A DNA stretch of 64,000 nucleotides, taken from NCBI RefSeq assembly GCF_000264905.1, contig NW_006763147.1:124001-188000 (forward strand), written 5' to 3'. A model generated the notes under the pieces. That model saw only the letters and a list, made by a program, of their open reading frames with translations. It had not been told where the DNA came from and searched no databases. A program made the translations under genes and the position numbers. The DNA comes from Stereum hirsutum FP-91666 SS1. Taxonomy: Eukaryota; Basidiomycota; Agaricomycetes; Russulales; Stereaceae. This document shows positions 35,378 to 46,228 of the stretch, piece by piece; position 1 is the stretch's first letter, and every line of letters starts with the position of its first letter.

Positions 35378-35970
35378 CGAAGGCGGAACCATGACTGAGC
35401 TCGAAGCTCGACGTTGGAGAATGGATGCTCCTGGGCGGTCTGGACGAAGGAGGCAGGACTAGATTTACCTACGGAAAGTCCCGGTCCGTACCCGCCGCAC
35501 TCTGGTTTTTGCTCATCCCAGCGGCTCGCGATAATGCTTGAAAAGCTCAATTATAGTTATTGAACCATGGAGGTTAAGATAGTAGAGGGGTCGATTAATG
35601 AAGTGAAATGGAAAATAACCGCCCTAAACGTGCCCATTGAAGGATCGAATGACTGTTCTAGTGCCACAAATGTGGCCCAAACCAACGCCCGGTTCGTCCC
35701 GGTTGTTGCATCGGAAGCTCGACCCGACTTTCAGAATCTGTACACGAGTGAAGCCAGAACGACAAGAATTGAGCTGGAGGATGTATAGATTTTGCTGGAA
35801 GCCGTCGAGTCGTGCCTCAACATCCTGGTCAGTTACAGATAGTATAATATTGGTCGTAACTCAGCGATGGTGCGACTAGGGTTTTGGACCGAAAACGGCT
35901 GTCAACATATTTCTCCTCCCGATTGGCCAAATCATCGCACAACCATCTGCAACCATATACTGAGGCCAAT
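35378..35970. other. Intergenic between JEN copy 2 and LYR gene
   Basis: Upstream of JEN copy 2 and downstream of the LYR gene. A frame at 35567-35788 (+) has no family features and was not called. Confidence 0.45.
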
Positions 35971-37945
35971 CTACGCTGCCTCGAGTTTCTGCCGTGCAAG
36001 TTCCTTCCACTGCTTCGTCGTGAGCCTAACAGGTTTCGACGGTTTCGGCGTCTTCGCAGAGGTTGCTGCTCGATGCGTCCGAGCATAATTCCTGACCAAC
36101 TCCCTCCATCTCCTGAGCGACAGTCGGCCTCGGGTTTTTCCCGCTTCCGCCTCATCCAACTTCTTCAAAGCTTCCATCTCGCTCTCCCGCCTCCTTTCCC
36201 TCTCCATCGGTTCCGCACCCTCTACCTCACTCCTCTCTGCCCATTGTCTCCTTATCTCCATGACCTTCCTAATGGTCTCCTCCCTCCCCCTTAGCCTCTG
36301 CTCATCCCTCCCATCGTACCTATCCTCTTCCTTAGGCACTTTCCAACCATATTTCCTCTTCAACATCCCCACATATCCCACGACCGCCTTACTCCTCTTC
36401 ATCACATGCATCTCCTCATACTTCCGCTTACTCCACTTCTGCCTCACCGCGACCGGGAACCCGCTTCCCCTTCTCTTGAGAGTATTAGCGAGGACTTCAC
36501 CACGGGCTTCGCGCTCTGCTTCCCGTTCCTTGTTGTGGTATTTTTCGATGCGGGCGCGTTTCATGAGGGAGAGGAGGGTTGGCGGGAACGGGAGGGAAGA
36601 GCGGGTTTTTTCGAGGGCGAAGGAGGATTCGTGGAGTTGGAGGTGATCTTGGAGCCAGTGCTGCCATTCGTCTTGTAGTGTTTCTGGCTTTGTGTTCGTA
36701 GGATATCCTTCCGGACCCTTCGACTCTATCTTATCGGTGTCACCCCTCTCGTCTACGGCCTCACTATCCCTTCTCTCCGCCCGGATGTCTTTTTGAACTC
36801 GGCCACTGAAAACTCGCTCGAAAGGCACATCCCTCGCCGTTCTCGCAAGACTCCTCTCGAACTTGACCTCCTGTTGAACATCTTCGAGCCATGATTTGAT
36901 CCGGTAGGTATCTTCGAGTCTACGATCGCGAGCGATGATGCGTTTGCGGATCATAGCGCCGATATGTGCAGGTTGGGGTTTCATGCGTGGTAGAGGACCG
37001 TGGAATTGAGTGGGACGCATTGGAGAGCCGGTGATGATGGGGCGGTTGCGGAGACGGGCTTGCCAGAGCTGTTGATAGGAGAGGTTATGGTTGTTACCGA
37101 CAGTTCGCGTTGATTCACAACGAGGTGGAAGGGAAGGAAAGTATCGAAAGGTAGACTTACGGCCTCTTGACGAAGGATGTAGTGGAACTCTTCTTTCTTG
37201 CGTTTATGGTCTATCATCTTGGCGTAACGTGCTAGGACGGCCTGGAGGTGAGTGTTGCCTTGTTGCGCATTCTTGAAAATCTCAAGCCACTATGGAAAAG
37301 GGGGAAGGACATGATATTATGATCAAACGCGACGAGAGAGAACGGTGGAGGCTCACTCTGTGTCCTTGCTGAAGTCGAGCGATTGTGGCTTTGGGGCTCG
37401 TTAGAGAGCGGTAGACTCGGAAGAGTCGCTGTATTCTGAATCTGATCTATGACGCACCATGGGCATTAGCCATATTGAGGAGTAAAATTTCGGAGTAAGA
37501 AGCACAAGAAGGGAAGAGTTGAACGTAGTATTTTGCGATAAACTCTTCGTGCCCAGGCTTCCGGTTTGGCACCCAAGTTCTAATATTGACAACCAGCACA
37601 GCTGTGCCACATCTCATACCAAAGTGTCGTATATGGCGTTCCGCCCTTGGTCGCACATCGAGCAGAGATGACACTCAATCATCTACCACTCATCTCATTG
37701 TGGCGCCACACCAAGCCTTTCAAGGAGAACAAGATAAAGAAGCAGGAACGTACATTATCGTCTCCCGCATTCTTCAAGAGTCCGCGGTAGAGTGTCCATA
37801 GCGTAGGTACCCGATGAGCGCTGAGCTTCCAGAACGGAACATGGGGCCGAACACGCTTGAGGGGAGATATGGTCTGTGCGATTTGTTCACGGTGAGAAAC
37901 AGATGCTAGCGAGGGTTTTGGCAGTCTCAGCAGCTGAGTTGACAT
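35971..37945 (-). CDS. LYR-motif (Complex1_LYR family) mitochondrial protein
   Basis: The start MSTQLLRLPKPSLASVSHRE at 37945 gives a basic N-terminus suited to mitochondrial import. Exon 1 (37945-37754) ends with the LYR motif in VPTLWTLYRGLLKNAGDDN. A 307-nt intron leads to exon 2 at 37446 (IRFRIQRLFRVYRSL, with the conserved downstream Phe/Arg helix). The gene continues with WLEIFKNAQQGNTH, a short Lys-rich helix (MIDHKRKKEEFHYI) and a long charged C-terminal region to 35971 (PLPRMKPQPAHIGAMIRKR; LRRWRELVRNYART). LYR proteins bind the acyl carrier protein and help assemble respiratory complexes, Fe-S clusters or the mitoribosome. This one is far longer than classic 100-residue LYR factors, which fits a fungal mitoribosome-type member; that is inference. 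It is head-to-head with SAM50. Confidence 0.75.
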
Positions 37946-38255
37946 CTAGGGATGTAACTCAACCTGTCTGGGCTGCAGTTGTTGCCTATAGTATGTCTGA
38001 GCCAGTCTGAATCTAATTTAAACAAAGCCGTCAGTAAGGTCGTCGTAGCTCACATCAAGTCCTCCTTACATTGCCCTATAGATTTACCATCCAAGAATGC
38101 CTCCCTAGTAGTCTCATTGGTTTTGAAGCATAGCAGTGATATGGAATCAGATGAACGAAGTCAGAGGCAAAGAAGCCCGGCGACGGTCGGGAGCAAGATT
38201 CGTGGCGCATTATTTCTCAACATTTCGCGCCAATTTCTCCCAGTCACACGCCGCC
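37946..38255. promoter_or_regulatory. Bidirectional promoter, LYR gene / SAM50
   Basis: 310 bp separate the two divergent start codons. Both products are mitochondrial. No defined motif was recognised. Confidence 0.45.
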
Positions 38256-40188
38256 ATGGGCTCTATCCATCTCGCCGATCTCGTCCGTCCGCTTTCACCA
38301 TTATTCTCGACATTCCTCTCGATTTACCCGCTTATCTTTTCTCTAGGTCAATGACAACCTCGACACACCCACTCGCATTGGCGCCGTACGCGTCGAAGGC
38401 GCGACACACACCCGAGAATCTTTTCTTGCCTCACTCATCCAATCGCGCATACCCCCACCAGACCAGACATCTACTCTCGGCACTGTCCTTCGTACGACAC
38501 GCGATATAAGCCATTTGCTCCATAGAACAGATATCTTCCAGACTGTGAATGTCCAGCTCGAGCGAAGTAGGGAAGCATTGGCGGCCCCAAACGATGTGGA
38601 CGTCATATTCACAACGAAGGAGAGGGGAAAGTATTTTTTGAAGACAAGTACAGAGGTTGGGAATAACGAGGGTAATGCTGTGCGTACATCATGGATTGGT
38701 GCTGTCCTGCTCCTTTACTAAAATTTGCATTTGTATGGCCCGTATAGAGTGCGACGGCTCGTGTCCGTAACGTCTTTGGCGGTGCTGAGACATTTGAGGC
38801 AAACGCCTCTGTTGGCACCAAAACACGTCGATCTATTCAAGCTTCGTTGTCCGCCCCTGTTACTTCGACGCTGAGAACGAGAGGAGACCTTTCTATATTT
38901 GCGCTCGATAGAGACTACACGACGTACGCGAGCTGTACGGAGGCGGTTCGAGGAGTTAAGGCTGGTTTGAAGGTGAGGGTCTATCAAGAACATGGAGGAT
39001 GCTCGAGCTGAGCGTGCTTGTGAATGGTAGCACGGTGAAATATGGTCCGGTCAACACGAATTAGCTTATGAAGCAGTACTACGACATATAGGAAGCCTGC
39101 TTCCATCCGCCTCCGTCAGGTAAGTTCTTTCCTAATTCTATATTGTCCTTCTACTTCTTCTTGAGTTTCGCTATGCGGTGCTGACTGTAAGTGCTATGTA
39201 CCACACAGCATACGAGAATCTGCAGGCCAGACCATCAAATCTTCGATAACACATTCCTGGACACAAGACACCCGTTCAGGCCCCTCACTATCCATTGCGC
39301 CTGGCCACTATACCAAGCTCTTCCACGAACTTGCCGGAATAGGTGGGGACGCACACTATTACAAGGCTGAGGCCGAAAGTAAGATCACAACAGTTATTGC
39401 GAAGGGGATGGTCAGTCTCCCTTCTCTTGTTGTGGCGTCCACTGAAGACTTACTCACTGTATTTTTGGCGATTTGGTATATTAATGGGCGGATGGCGACG
39501 ATCATTCTGCTTCCAGTGGCTATCCTGCTCAGCACGCGCTGGCGGACTATATAATCTCTCGCCAACAGGACAATCGTTATTCTCCGATAGATTCCAGCTG
39601 GGCGGGCCACTCAGCCTCCGAATGTTCCGTGCCAATGGCATGGGCCCTCGCGATGGTGGTTAGTGCATCCTATCCTCTTTTAAACCCATGTCCTCTTTCC
39701 ACAATGTTATGCTAACTCCCTGTCTTTTTTGGTGTTTGTTGTGTCCGTACGCGATGCGGCGTTTTTGTGTGGTGTTCTTGAACGTGGCACAGTTGACTCG
39801 CTAGGTGGCGATTATTACTGGGCAGCAGGATTGAGCCTCATCTCTAACCTCCCCCCAAAACCACATTGGCCACTCAAAGCTCATTTCTTCCTCAACGCTG
39901 GCCAATTGCAGGGTTCACAACCCGGTATGTCCGCCTTCTTCCCTCTTCCCTTCCTCTGTCTGTTTCTGTCCTGTCCTCTCATCCTCGTTGGCCAACCACA
40001 TAGGCATATCCCTGCGCGATACCCTCGCCACCTGCGTCTCCAAACCCTCGATATCCGCCGGCGTAGGACTCATCTATCTATTTGATCCTATACGTGTCGA
40101 GCTGAACTTTGGAGTTCCGTTGGTGGCGAGTAAGAGTGATGGGTTGCGGAAGGGGATACAGGTCGGCATGGGATTGGAATTTTTGTGA
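38256..40188 (+). CDS. SAM50: SAM50/Tob55, mitochondrial outer-membrane beta-barrel assembly protein
   Basis: Omp85-family channel of the SAM complex, which inserts beta-barrel proteins in the mitochondrial outer membrane. The N-terminal POTRA domain reads RIGAVRVEGATHTRESFLAS and later LLHRTDIFQTVNVQLE. Barrel strands follow (NVFGGAETFEANASVG; DRFQLGGPLSLRMFRANG; GDYYWAAGLSLIS; GVGLIYLFDPIRVELNFG). The C-terminus QVGMGLEFL fits the mitochondrial beta-signal (polar-x-Gly-x-x-hydrophobic-x-hydrophobic). Exons include 38346-38679 and 38755 onward; the last exon ends at 40188. The first exon is the least certain part: MGSIHLADL from 38256, joined by a GT-AG intron to 38346, is my best model. Head-to-head with a LYR-motif gene. 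Confidence 0.9.
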
Positions 40189-41532
40189 TCTTCGATGAGG
40201 GAACTGTGTATGTAGGACTGGGGCCCAAATTGACAGGCAGCCTGCTGTCGCGTTTGACCTTTTGTTGGTGCCAGGAGATGGTCGTCAGTGTTCACATCGG
40301 TCCTTCTGCATGAGAACCAGAAGTCCAATATCGACGTCTTTGAAGATGGAGATCTAGATGCACCGCAGAAACAGATTCAGTGCGCTTTGTTGACGATGTC
40401 GCCGACAGAGATGCTTGTGTTGAAGCAGGGTGGAGTTCGCCGTTCAAACGTTCACACGATGATTGCGAGCGAAGCGAGCATACTATCAGTGGCCCCTCGT
40501 TCGGACAAACCGTCGTTCGGACAGTGCGAAAAACACACCCAATTCCCTATCGTTTCTCCCCGTTCAAGCTCTCATAAATCATGTTAAATCACCACTAGAC
40601 CATCTGCGAAGTGATTTGAGTACAATAATGGCAATGGGAGGTCGAATGGGGAGGGGGGTGTTTCGGACACTTTGGCGGGATCGGCTGTCCGATCGACGGT
40701 CCCACCCCCCGATCGACGACCTTTCTCTCAAGCAATTCACAACAAAATTGCATGGGCATGTAGCTACAGTAGGGGGCATTGTGTGTGCAAAGTTTCATGG
40801 CAAGAGAACTTATACTGCGTGAGCTAGATTTTTTTGCAGTCCGGATTGTCCGAACGAAGGGCCAGTGATAGTAAATTGCCTAAGGACCGGACCCCAGCGG
40901 ACAAACAAGTACAAATTCGCGACCAGCAGATTCCTCCTCGCCCAGAAAACCGTTGTGTTCCCATCTAAACCATTCAATTGTGACTCTTTCTTTTTGAAAA
41001 TTTTAATTCTTACGCGCCTGACCTAGGGCTTTAGTTTGATACCCACAGTATTCCTGAGTTTTGCGTCCAAACCAATCTATGATTTAAAGTTGACTTTTCA
41101 GAGCGGTGTCATTGAACCGCGACGCGTCTGCACGTGATTTATTCATGCGAGTGGCACTTCGTGGCGACATGTACAGTCTTCACTGCTCAGACACAAACAC
41201 AGAAATCGAGATGGGTTCTGCTCATCCGGTCTTTTTTGCACCTTGACTCCTTTCGCCACTAGTCATTACATGCCTGCACAACCTGACATAAATGCCCCGC
41301 AAGTCTTCATTGGCACTACCCTTACTGTATGTTGCATTCGACTGCTGTTCAATGTAGGGCTCCCAGTCCCCCTGGAAATACATTCGCGTGGGAGAACTCG
41401 GTCTTCGAAGCGAGCACCATTCTGGGAAACCCAGCACGATATTAAAATCCTAGCGGCAATGGCCGCGTTATTCGTGCATTGCTTCTGCAGCTGATCGTCA
41501 ACTTCAGCATCTCAGGCTTCTACCTACCTCCA
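40189..41532. other. Intergenic between SAM50 and DUF6535 gene A
   Basis: Holds the TA-flanked element at 40483-40871. An ATG at 41271 opens a short frame (MPAQPDINAPQVFIGTT) ending at a GTATGT donor-like site; it could be a 5' exon but no partner exon was found. Confidence 0.4.
40483..40871. mobile_element. Tc1/mariner-like MITE (TA target duplication)
   Basis: The left end CTATCAGTGGCCCCTCGTTC and the reverse complement of the right end, CTATCACTGGCCCTTCGTTC, are inverted repeats that continue through CGGACAA. Both ends are flanked by TA. The 389-bp body has no transposase frame. A size under 0.5 kb, terminal inverted repeats and a TA duplication fit a non-autonomous Tc1/mariner element. 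Confidence 0.75.
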
Positions 41533-44500
41533 ATGAAGGTGCAACCATCTGCCGTGGCTGGTTCACCAGAGCCAACTTCAGACCCAGAGTATCGGACTAG
41601 GGTGCCTCGAACGGAGTACGTCGGCTTCTATTCGTACATCTTCATCTTGGCAGTGAGCGCCTGAGATCGAATTGCACTGATTTCGAATCATCTGCTATTT
41701 CTTCAGCTCACATACGGTTGGAAATGAAGACTTAATGAAGCTGATACAAAGGCAAACGGACGCCATGGAATTGTTGTTGAAGGAAGGGAGAGAACAGGCT
41801 GCATCGCATGGTATGTAGACAACTCCGAAGAGATCGTTGTATCCGTCGCCTTGAGTCCGCACCGTGTTTACACGAATTTTCTGCATTGATCACGTAGGCG
41901 CACTATCGCGAGATATGCTTGACATCCTGAAGAAAATGTATGACAAACAGGTGGCGTCTGGTAAGCTACTTTACGCACACAATCCACAGGCGCAGATGTT
42001 AATGGTGTTCTGGGTCCCACGTCGTTAGACGTCTCCTATAAACCTATCCCGCCCGTTCCAGGGTTACTATGAAAGTAACTTTTTTGGTTACTTTTTCCCT
42101 CCAAAGTTAACTTTTCCTAGCTTTTGTGCCGAAGTTAGCTTTTAAAGCTAGCTTCGGCATAAAAAGCTAGATCGGAAGGCTTCCTTGCTTTGATGACTTC
42201 GATGTTGTTTGTGACCTCCTCTGTCTAGCAAGACATCGAAGCAAGGATCACCCGAGTCGTATGCTCCAAGGGAATTATGTTTGTATTTTTGACTATTATT
42301 CTAGTAGCGTATGGCCTTTTAAAGCCGTTGTCGTCGCTGTCGACCTTGCACGTGACATAAAAGTTCACATTCTTGCTTTTCGCTAACTTTTCTTAAGTCT
42401 ACCTTATGCATCTCTTTTAAGTGTCTCTCACGTATGGGCATCGTTTCTGTGAACCTCTCGGCCACCCCCATTTCTTCATTAGACTCCCAGAGTATCTATT
42501 AGCATTGTATTCAAAGTGGCCGAGGTGCCGGGTATGACAGCGACGACGACAACGGCGCCGACCTATCAACTGGAGTAACTGCCCATATGACACACAGACT
42601 TACTCGATCTCAGCGCTGTTTCAAGCAGGTAATACACTCTGTATCGAAGGAAGCCACATCGGCAATAAAAAGCCGACGGTGTAACGTGTTGAACGACCTC
42701 CTTGTTGGCCCCATAACGGTGGCGTGGTGATTGGGCGCAACTGGTACGAACAAACTACAGTTGATGCAATATCCGGCAGCTCATTACCAAGAACGGTGAA
42801 GGCTGGCACCGCTTCTGGGGTCAAAAGTGAAACAACACTCGTAAAAGTGGGGGTGCTTTGACGAGACAATGGATGTGTACAGGGTACGAAGTACACCCAA
42901 AGCAGGCAAAGTTACTTTCGTGAAGCGTGGGAAAAAGCTAAAGCACGGATCGCACCTTTTTTTGGCGGGGAAAAAGCACCCAAAAAGTTACTTTAATAGT
43001 ACCCCCGTTCCAGCCACAAGCTCAAGCGGCTGGACACCGCTACTTCGCGCCCACCTCGGCCACATCCAGCCAACGGTGGACCGTTGGCGGGGTACTCTAG
43101 ATACATTGCTTGTTTTCGTGAGTTTCTGCGACCCATCTCTTCGTATCATAGCTGACGGTGGGAAAAAGATTGCCCTTTTCTCAGCTATCGTGACGACATT
43201 CTTCGTCCAGTCCCTCACCGGGTTATCCCAGGACACAGGAGCGAGAACGAACGAGCTCCTCCAGAATTTGACTGATATATTCATCGCTGTGAACGGTGCT
43301 GACGCTTCACAGCTCAACGTGTCCTCGCCTGTTCCATTCGAGCCGGAAAGTAGCGCAGTACGCCTCAACTTCTACTGGTCCATTTCACTGATTCTGAGTG
43401 TAAGGCCTCTTTTTCACACTCATTGTTCATGGCTAATCGCTGTCTCAACGACCTTTAGATCTCAGTGGCTGCCCTTGCAGTGACAAGTCGAGGATACGTT
43501 GCCATGCTTTCGCGTTCTAAGCATCGAGCGGCGCACAAGAAACTTGGTGACATACACCGCCGCTGGGCCCAGGCTGAGCGATTGCTTGCTCCTGCTATAG
43601 ACCTGCTACCACAGCTATTGATTATCCCCGTCTTACTCTTCGTAGTCGGCCTCCTGGACAACATCATCTCGATTGTGATTCCGATCTCCAGAGTTTTTCT
43701 ACCCGTCTTCGTCGCGGGCCTAGTATCTTGTGCTTTCGCCCTCGTCGTTACTATCTACACTGGGTGGACCGTTATACACGGTTGCCTTCACCCGGAAACA
43801 TCACCGTTTCAATCGACACTCTCACGGCTCATGGTCATATATGGCACTCGACTGCACTCGACTGTAACGTCAGCTTATTCTGCTTCCATGAAGCACTGCC
43901 GCTTGTGGAAGCAAAATCTACTCAGCCTTATCACAGGTTCATACAGCCCATGTGATCAGTTTGGAGATTCCATGGAAGTCGGTTTGTTGCCTGTGATCTC
44001 CTTTGGAGCGAAGGAGATGGACGATGCACCGCTAGCTACTCATGAAATTCACGCGTATCACTCGGTCATCCAGCAGACACACGAGGATGATATCGTGGAT
44101 CAAGCTGCGGCCGTACTATTGCCGATTATACGACAGCGAGAGTGGAAAGCATTCATATCCCCTGAAGAGCTTTCTTCCCTGTGCTACATGCTCTCCGACG
44201 AAGCCAGTATTCGAACCAATATCACCACGGCACAATACCTCGTGTACCTCGAGCAATCTGCGTCACTAGGTAAGATGTATTCATTTCAAAATTACACTCC
44301 GTTGGTTCTAATAATATATACACTCGTTCAGATCTTACCGGCGAGCAATGCGCGGTGCTGTTGAGCTTGCTTGTCAAGTCCTCTCAGCGATATTCGTTCT
44401 CGCTAACAGGAGAATGGTGTGATACTGCTCTTTGGAAATGCCCCTTCATCTATGCCCTGCTCGCAGTCGTTCGCCCCATTGTGGGCGGCTACAGTTGGTA

Positions 44501-45666
44501 CGATTTCGATGATATTCCTATCGTCATACTGCTGCTATATGGTCCTAGCGTCGACACATACGGGAAGGTAGTCTCTCAAGGGCTGCCATCCGATTGGAAT
44601 TCCACTGTCATCCCATTTCTTCTCAAAGTTATCCGTGCTAAGTTGGAGGGTTCAGACTCCTCCTCGCCCCGTAAGCCACTATCATATCTGAGCATGTTGC
44701 AATTTATGGACTCAAACTACCCACATCTTCGCGGTTCGTTCCGAAGGCATGAACGTAGACTTCCTACTCTTCTTAATTCAATCCTCATGATGGGGCTACT
44801 TGATCAGTACCAGGATATGACGTGCATGGAATCTCTTACACACTGGGCGATAGAATGGTATTGCGACCTGCACATATCTACTTTCAATCTCCACGGGTTG
44901 GTAGTGAATTCAGCGTCACACGTTTTGCATCGACTTTCTGCGGATTGTAGGTCGAAACCACGTGAACCGACCCTGATCAGACCAAGAATTGATTGGCTTT
45001 CTTTCCTGTGGGACACCACGAATTCCGTCTTCGCTGGAGAGTCTCGTACCGGCCATTTGCCGAAGGTCGAAGAGTCTATGGACTTTCTGCGCCTCTGCGT
45101 TGACGGAGTACTCCTCTTCCAGGAGTATGATGTTGAGCCTACGCTCAATCGTTACGCTACCGATCACCTTTTCCGTCATCCACATACATCCAAAGTCCAC
45201 AGCAATGAATTTGAACTGAGATGCACACCTCTGTGCCGGTTCCATACAACAATTAGTCGCTCCGTTCAACTCATACGTGAAAGGCATCCGAGTCTCCGAC
45301 TTGCTAGATACTCGTGGACAAGAATAGTCACCGCCTTGGGCAAGACGCCATTGGAACATCGTCCAACAGGCCCTGGGATTTTTTATTGGGATCGATGGAC
45401 ACCTGAATCCCACCGCGAAGGGATCAAGAGAAGTGTACTGGAGCTCTTCCGTACATTTTCGCCTGAGGCAAGAGGTAAGTCTGTAATTCCAATGCACAAT
45501 TCCATCTCACACGTCAGAATTGACCGTTCAATGATTCACCGCGATATCAGTGACTACGGTGGACACAAACGATACCCCATCAGACATGGCGATTCCATGG
45601 GAATGGCTGGAGAATTCGCACGACTTTGCGTCAGGACTGGAAGCAAAGGATGGGGGAGAGCATTAA
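41533..45666 (+). CDS. DUF6535 membrane protein A, coding sequence interrupted by a transposable element
   Basis: Exons: 41533-41615, 41707-41810, 41898-41960, 42029-43117 (with the 42062-43005 insertion inside), 43169-43399, 43459-44269, 44332-45474 and 45551-45666. The N-terminal part is helical (DLMKLIQRQTDAMELLLKEG). The DUF6535 core follows: SGWTPLLRAHLGHIQPTVDR, then four hydrophobic helices (IALFSAIVTTFFVQSL; FYWSISLILS; LLPQLLIIPVLLFVVGLLDN; VFLPVFVAGLVSCAFAL). The rest is a long alpha-helical cytosolic region ending WEWLENSHDFASGLEAKDGG. DUF6535 proteins are numerous in agaricomycetes and have no known function. The paralogue at 57866-62744 proves that PVPA and TSSS were adjacent before insertion. 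With the element inside exon 4 (stops in all frames) the full protein cannot be made unless it is spliced out. Confidence 0.8.
42062..43005. mobile_element. 944-bp hAT-like non-autonomous DNA element inside a coding exon
   Basis: It is flanked by the 8-bp direct repeat CGTTCCAG (42054-42061 and 43006-43013). The ends are inverted repeats: left GGTTACTATGAAAGTAAC, right (reverse complement) GGGTACTATTAAAGTAAC, continuing into runs of T. An 8-bp duplication fits the hAT superfamily. A long subterminal inverted repeat lies at about 42119-42170 (arms containing GCCGAAGTTAGCTTTT and its near complement). No transposase frame is seen, so it depends on another copy. Confidence 0.85.
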
Positions 45667-46228
45667 GTGTTAAGAGGACGAAGGAGGCATATGGCAAGGA
45701 GACATATGGCGAGGAGACATATGGCACGGATTGACTCAAGGTTGTTTGATACATGTTCTTACCACTGTCTTGGGTGAGGTCTGCCGGAGCGACTCAGATC
45801 ACAGCGACACGGTCGATCAGGTTAAATATCAGGAGAAATATATGGCTATGTTCTTGAATTCAAGAGTTCAGGGTTATGAGCCCTATTCTGGAGGGTCGGT
45901 GCTTTGGTTTCGACCCTGCACTGACGTCTGTAGTACCCTCGCATTCGCCCGGAGCATTCAGAAGAACAACTCTCGTGGACTTCATGATAGGGTAGCGATG
46001 TTTTGCCCTTGGCATGGCCGTGCAGTGTTTCTGATATTGAACGAGACGATCCAGGCAGCTTTCGTTCTGAGAAGTTTGCATGCTGGATCAATTTGTGCCC
46101 AGAGAACGAGGAAGATGATATGACACTGAGAGAGAGAGAGAGAGACCAACGCATTAGCACGCAATATCTCAGCAAAACAATTCATCGTGATCATCCCGGT
46201 CCTTTCAAACACACCGCTCAACATCCGC
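45667..46228. other. Intergenic between convergent DUF6535 A and EBP2
   Basis: Contains a 15-bp tandem repeat (45688-45732) and a short (GA)n run near 46128-46143. No gene recognised. Confidence 0.5.
45688..45732. repeat. Short 15-bp tandem repeat, three units
   Basis: The unit CATATGGCAAGGAGA begins at 45688, 45703 and 45718 with small changes; the last unit is partial. It lies just after the DUF6535 A stop, probably in the 3' UTR. Confidence 0.6.

Noticed and set aside
35325..35380. tRNA T-arm-like GGATTCGAAC upstream of JEN copy 2
   Set aside because: The stem around it does not pair and no A box is at the right distance; it is probably ordinary promoter sequence.
35567..35788. 73-residue frame upstream of JEN copy 2
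   Set aside because: Short, no family features and no flanking exon.
42621..42896. 91-residue frame inside the hAT-like element as a transposase remnant
   Set aside because: No transposase motif can be read; the element looks non-coding.
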